From positions 1-14,557 of the forward strand of contig JAOUAE010000021.1 in assembly GCA_029861085.1 (NCBI GenBank): a stretch of DNA of 14,557 bases, in the 5' to 3' direction. This document shows positions 12,131 to 14,557 of this stretch, one piece after another. The notes below the pieces were generated by a model. It was not told the DNA's origin. It saw only the letters and a program-made list of their open reading frames with translations, and did no database searches. How positions within the stretch are numbered: position 1 is the stretch's first letter; every line of letters starts with the position of its first letter. This stretch comes from Candidatus Nitrosopumilus sp. (lineage in GTDB: Archaea > Thermoproteota > Nitrososphaeria > Nitrososphaerales > Nitrosopumilaceae). The position numbers and the translations under genes were made by a program.

Positions 12131-13951
12131 TTGTCAAAAATTGTAGCTGATACAAGCGTTATCATTAATGGTAAGCTAGTGTCTCAAATAGAATCTGGAT
12201 CGATAAGGAATTTTGAAATTATTATTCCTCAATCTGTTTTTGATGAATTACAATCACAAGCTTCAAAGAAAAAAGAGCAAGGATTCATTGGTTTAGAGAA
12301 AATTAGAAATCTCAAATCACTATCTGACAGTTATGGGCTGAATGTGATTGTTTCTGGCTCACACCCTTCATCTGATGACGTTAAGCTTGCAGGCAGTGGG
12401 AGAATAGATTCTTTGATTGTAGACATGGCTAAGCAAAACGATGCAATTCTTTATACTTCTGATCGTGTACAATATTTGGTAGCCCGAGCTGAAGGTGTTG
12501 ATGCAGTATTCCTTAAATCTGAAATTAAAAACGAATCCTTGGAGTTTCTTAAATTTTTTGATTCTGAAACTATGAGCATACATCTAAAAGAAAATCAATA
12601 TCCTTTGGCAAAAAAGGGTAAACCTGGAGCATTTTCACTGGCAAAGATTGGCGATGATCTTCTCACTAAGGATTATCTGGAAATGATCTCATCGCAAATA
12701 TTGGAGATTGTAAATATTTCAGATTCTAGTACACTGGAAATATCTAAAACTGGGGCATCAGTAGTTCAACACGATGATTATAGGATAGCTATCACATCTC
12801 CTCCATTCTCTGAATCTTTTGAGATTACAATTGTTCATCCGATTGTAAAGCTATCACTTGATGATTATACTATCTCAGAAAAACTGATGGAACGTTTCTC
12901 CGATAGTGCGGAAGGTATTGTAATTTCTGGCGCTCCTGGTTCTGGAAAGAGTACTCTTGCATCTGGCCTGGCCAATTTTTATCATAATAAAGGAAAAATT
13001 GTCAAAACGTTTGAATCTCCACGAGATTTACAAGTTGATCCCGGGGTAACTCAATACAGTAAATTAGACGGAAGCTTCGACAACACAGCTGATATTCTAT
13101 TGCTTGTAAGACCTGATTACACAATTTTTGATGAAGTAAGACGAAGGGAGGATTTTAGTACTTTTGCTGATTTACGGTTAACCGGGGTTGGAATGGTTGG
13201 GGTGGTTCATGCAAATTCTCCTCTGGATGCAATCCAGCGTTTTATAGGGAAAATTGAACTTGGCATAATTCCGAATATTTTGGATACTGTGGTCTTTGTA
13301 AGAGATGGTGGAATTCAAAAAGTATATGATTTGGAATTAAAAGTCAAAGTGCCTACCGGAATGACTGAGTCTGATCTTGCAAGACCTGTTATTGAAATCA
13401 GAAATTTTGAAAACAATGTTTTAGAGCATGAGATCTACACGTTTGGAGAGGAGAATGTAATTGTTCCAGTTGGAAAAAAAGTGGACAAGGTTGGTATTGA
13501 GAAACTTGCTGAAGACAAGATCAGAGAAACTTTCAAACGATATGACCCTAAGGTGGAGGTTGAAATTTTATCCGATGACCGAGCAAAAGTACTGGTAGAT
13601 GAACGGTATATTGCATCCATAATAGGAAAAGGCGGTTCAAACATTAGTGAAATTGAAAAACATCTCAAAGTGCACATTGATGTAGTCCAAAAAAATACTG
13701 ATGAATTACCATCCATATCTGACGACATTCCGTTTACTTTTTCAGAATCAAAAACTGCTTTACTTCTAATAGTAAATAGGGATTACACTTCAATGCATGC
13801 TGATATTCATGTCAATGGAAAATTTATTTCGTCTGTTCGCATTGGTAAAAAAGGACAAATCAAAATTCCCAAACGCTCAGACGTTGCAAGAAATCTTATG
13901 AATCTTTCATCTTCGCAAAACGACATTCAGATATTTCTTAAAGATTTTTAA
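12131..13951 (+). CDS. PIN domain - PilT/GspE-type ATPase - KH domain protein
   Basis: Conserved archaeal three-part protein of 606 aa. The PIN nuclease domain (1-130) has acidic residues D7, E39, D93 and D111. The secretion-type ATPase has Walker A GAPGSGKST (267-275), Walker B D334-E335 (IFDEVRRREDF) and a His-box region (VGVVHANSP). The KH-like domain carries GKGG at 499-502 (ASIIGKGGSNISEIEKHL). PIN plus KH points to RNA as the target and the ATPase to a hexameric machine, perhaps a ribosome- or RNA-linked nuclease; the role is not proven. The TTG start is forced: a TAA lies in frame two codons upstream and D7 must be kept. The 3' end overlaps the convergent mntR-like gene by 14 nt. Confidence 0.9.
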   Translation: MSKIVADTSVIINGKLVSQIESGSIRNFEIIIPQSVFDELQSQASKKKEQGFIGLEKIRNLKSLSDSYGLNVIVSGSHPSSDDVKLAGSGRIDSLIVDMAKQNDAILYTSDRVQYLVARAEGVDAVFLKSEIKNESLEFLKFFDSETMSIHLKENQYPLAKKGKPGAFSLAKIGDDLLTKDYLEMISSQILEIVNISDSSTLEISKTGASVVQHDDYRIAITSPPFSESFEITIVHPIVKLSLDDYTISEKLMERFSDSAEGIVISGAPGSGKSTLASGLANFYHNKGKIVKTFESPRDLQVDPGVTQYSKLDGSFDNTADILLLVRPDYTIFDEVRRREDFSTFADLRLTGVGMVGVVHANSPLDAIQRFIGKIELGIIPNILDTVVFVRDGGIQKVYDLELKVKVPTGMTESDLARPVIEIRNFENNVLEHEIYTFGEENVIVPVGKKVDKVGIEKLAEDKIRETFKRYDPKVEVEILSDDRAKVLVDERYIASIIGKGGSNISEIEKHLKVHIDVVQKNTDELPSISDDIPFTFSESKTALLLIVNRDYTSMHADIHVNGKFISSVRIGKKGQIKIPKRSDVARNLMNLSSSQNDIQIFLKDF

Positions 13952-14402
13952 AATCATCGATGATCTTCGGGTTTGATTTGAGAAAGGTGATGAATTTTCT
14001 CAACTGTTTAATTGTTTTTGGATTCAGATGATGCTCTATTCCTTCTGTATCTTGGTTTGCAGTGTCAACACCTACTCCCAAAATCTCAAAAAATTCTAGT
14101 AAAATTCCGTGTTTTTGTCTAATCCCGTCTGCTATTTCTTTTCCTTTGCTTGTAAGATTGATCCCATGGTATTTTTCATATTCCAAAAATCCATTTTCGT
14201 CTAATCTTTGAAGCATCTTGGTGACACTGGGTGCGCTTACATTCATGTATCTTGAAATATCCAGTGTTGTAGCATACCCTTTTAATTCTACCAACTCTGC
14301 AATTATTTCTAAATAATCCTCCTTTCGTGTACTTGAGTGAGTCCTTTCTAATTGATGAGCTGCTTTGATGGAATCTAGCCTTTTAGAATTTTTGATTTTC
14401 AT
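13938..14402 (-). CDS. mntR: MntR-like DtxR-family metal-dependent repressor
   Basis: Winged-helix regulator (residues 25-90) with metal and dimer domain (90-145), and no C-terminal SH3 domain. D29, E32, H98, E120, E123 and H124 equal the Mn(II) ligands D8, E11, H77, E99, E102 and H103 of Bacillus MntR with a constant offset of 21. The stretches PSVTKMLQRLDENGFLEYEK and LTSKGKEI and GIEHHL are close to MntR. It probably represses manganese (or iron) uptake genes when the metal is plentiful. A 21-residue N-terminal extension is present. The gene diverges from a partial gene at the right edge, a likely target. Confidence 0.85.
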   Translation of the reverse strand: MKIKNSKRLDSIKAAHQLERTHSSTRKEDYLEIIAELVELKGYATTLDISRYMNVSAPSVTKMLQRLDENGFLEYEKYHGINLTSKGKEIADGIRQKHGILLEFFEILGVGVDTANQDTEGIEHHLNPKTIKQLRKFITFLKSNPKIIDDFKNL

Positions 14403-14536
14403 GCTATCTTTGTTACTGAATTAAATCCCGTATAATTGGGTGTCTTTTCAGTTGATTTTAGCTACTCTTTGTTGACTTGAAAGTGACCGTTGTTGATCTT
14501 TGTTTGTTATCTAATTTCTTCTAAATTAACAATGAA
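14403..14536. promoter_or_regulatory. Divergent promoter region of mntR-like gene and right-edge gene
   Basis: Minus-strand AATTATA at 14431-14437 stands about 30 nt before the mntR-like ATG and could be its TATA box. An AT-rich TTATCTAATT near 14508 lies about 25-30 nt before the plus-strand ATG at 14537. No long dyad is obvious. Confidence 0.35.
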
Positions 14537-14557
14537 ATGGTTGATCCCCTAAAGGAA
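14537..14557 (+). CDS. Start of a divergent gene cut by the right edge
   Basis: ATG followed by six open codons (MVDPLKE) to the window end. An overlapping ATG at 14532 in another frame stops after six codons. Too short to identify; the position opposite an MntR-like regulator makes a metal transporter or metal-storage protein conceivable, but this is a guess. Confidence 0.3.

Noticed and set aside
1..14557. CRISPR array, rRNA or tRNA gene, insertion sequence transposase
   Set aside because: No regularly spaced repeats, no tRNA-like clover pattern on either strand, and no DDE or HUH transposase motifs in any coding frame.

Overview
The window most likely comes from an AT-rich ammonia-oxidising archaeon of the Nitrososphaerota (Thaumarchaeota), probably of the Nitrosopumilus/Nitrosarchaeum kind. 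The grounds are an archaeal-type AspRS, an archaeal NusA-like KH protein, a PIN-PilT ATPase-KH protein, a family 4 (Fe-S) uracil-DNA glycosylase, TATA boxes about 25 nt before start codons (leaderless transcripts), and several forced GTG or TTG starts. The phylum assignment is inference; no rRNA or tRNA gene was seen.

Left part (1-3600): the C-terminal part of a class I SAM methyltransferase runs in from the left edge. An AT-rich stretch with one doubtful small ORF follows, then a 43-aa zinc-ribbon protein. On the minus strand lies an apparent translation-related operon: NusA-like KH protein, aspS, a 77-aa zinc-ribbon protein and an 84-87-aa unknown protein.

Middle (about 3613-6643): an accessory island. 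It opens with the remnant of a tyrosine-recombinase (integrase) N-terminal domain that carries in-frame stops. About ten very small ORFs follow, half of them rich in Cys pairs, and several overlap through ATGA, TGATG or TAATG junctions. A 14-nt direct repeat (TTATATCCCTTAGT) lies at both edges, so the segment may be a decayed integrated element. The left copy overlaps the promoter of the nusA-like/aspS operon; the right copy lies just before a dipeptide-type ABC ATPase gene. A 17-nt dyad next to a TATA box, between a minus-strand zinc-ribbon gene and the plus-strand micro-ORF chain, looks like an operator.

Right part (6680-14557): mostly ordinary chromosomal genes. They are an orphan OppD/DppD-like ATPase, a coiled-coil unknown, a 31-aa C2H2-like microprotein next to a DUF6659-like gene, and a DedA/VTT membrane protein. 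A compact minus-strand operon tldD-udg-mpg joins a TldD-type protease subunit with two base-excision DNA glycosylases. A 46-aa acidic protein, the PIN-ATPase-KH protein and a convergent MntR-like regulator with a complete Mn-type ligand set close the window, with the first codons of a divergent gene at the right edge.
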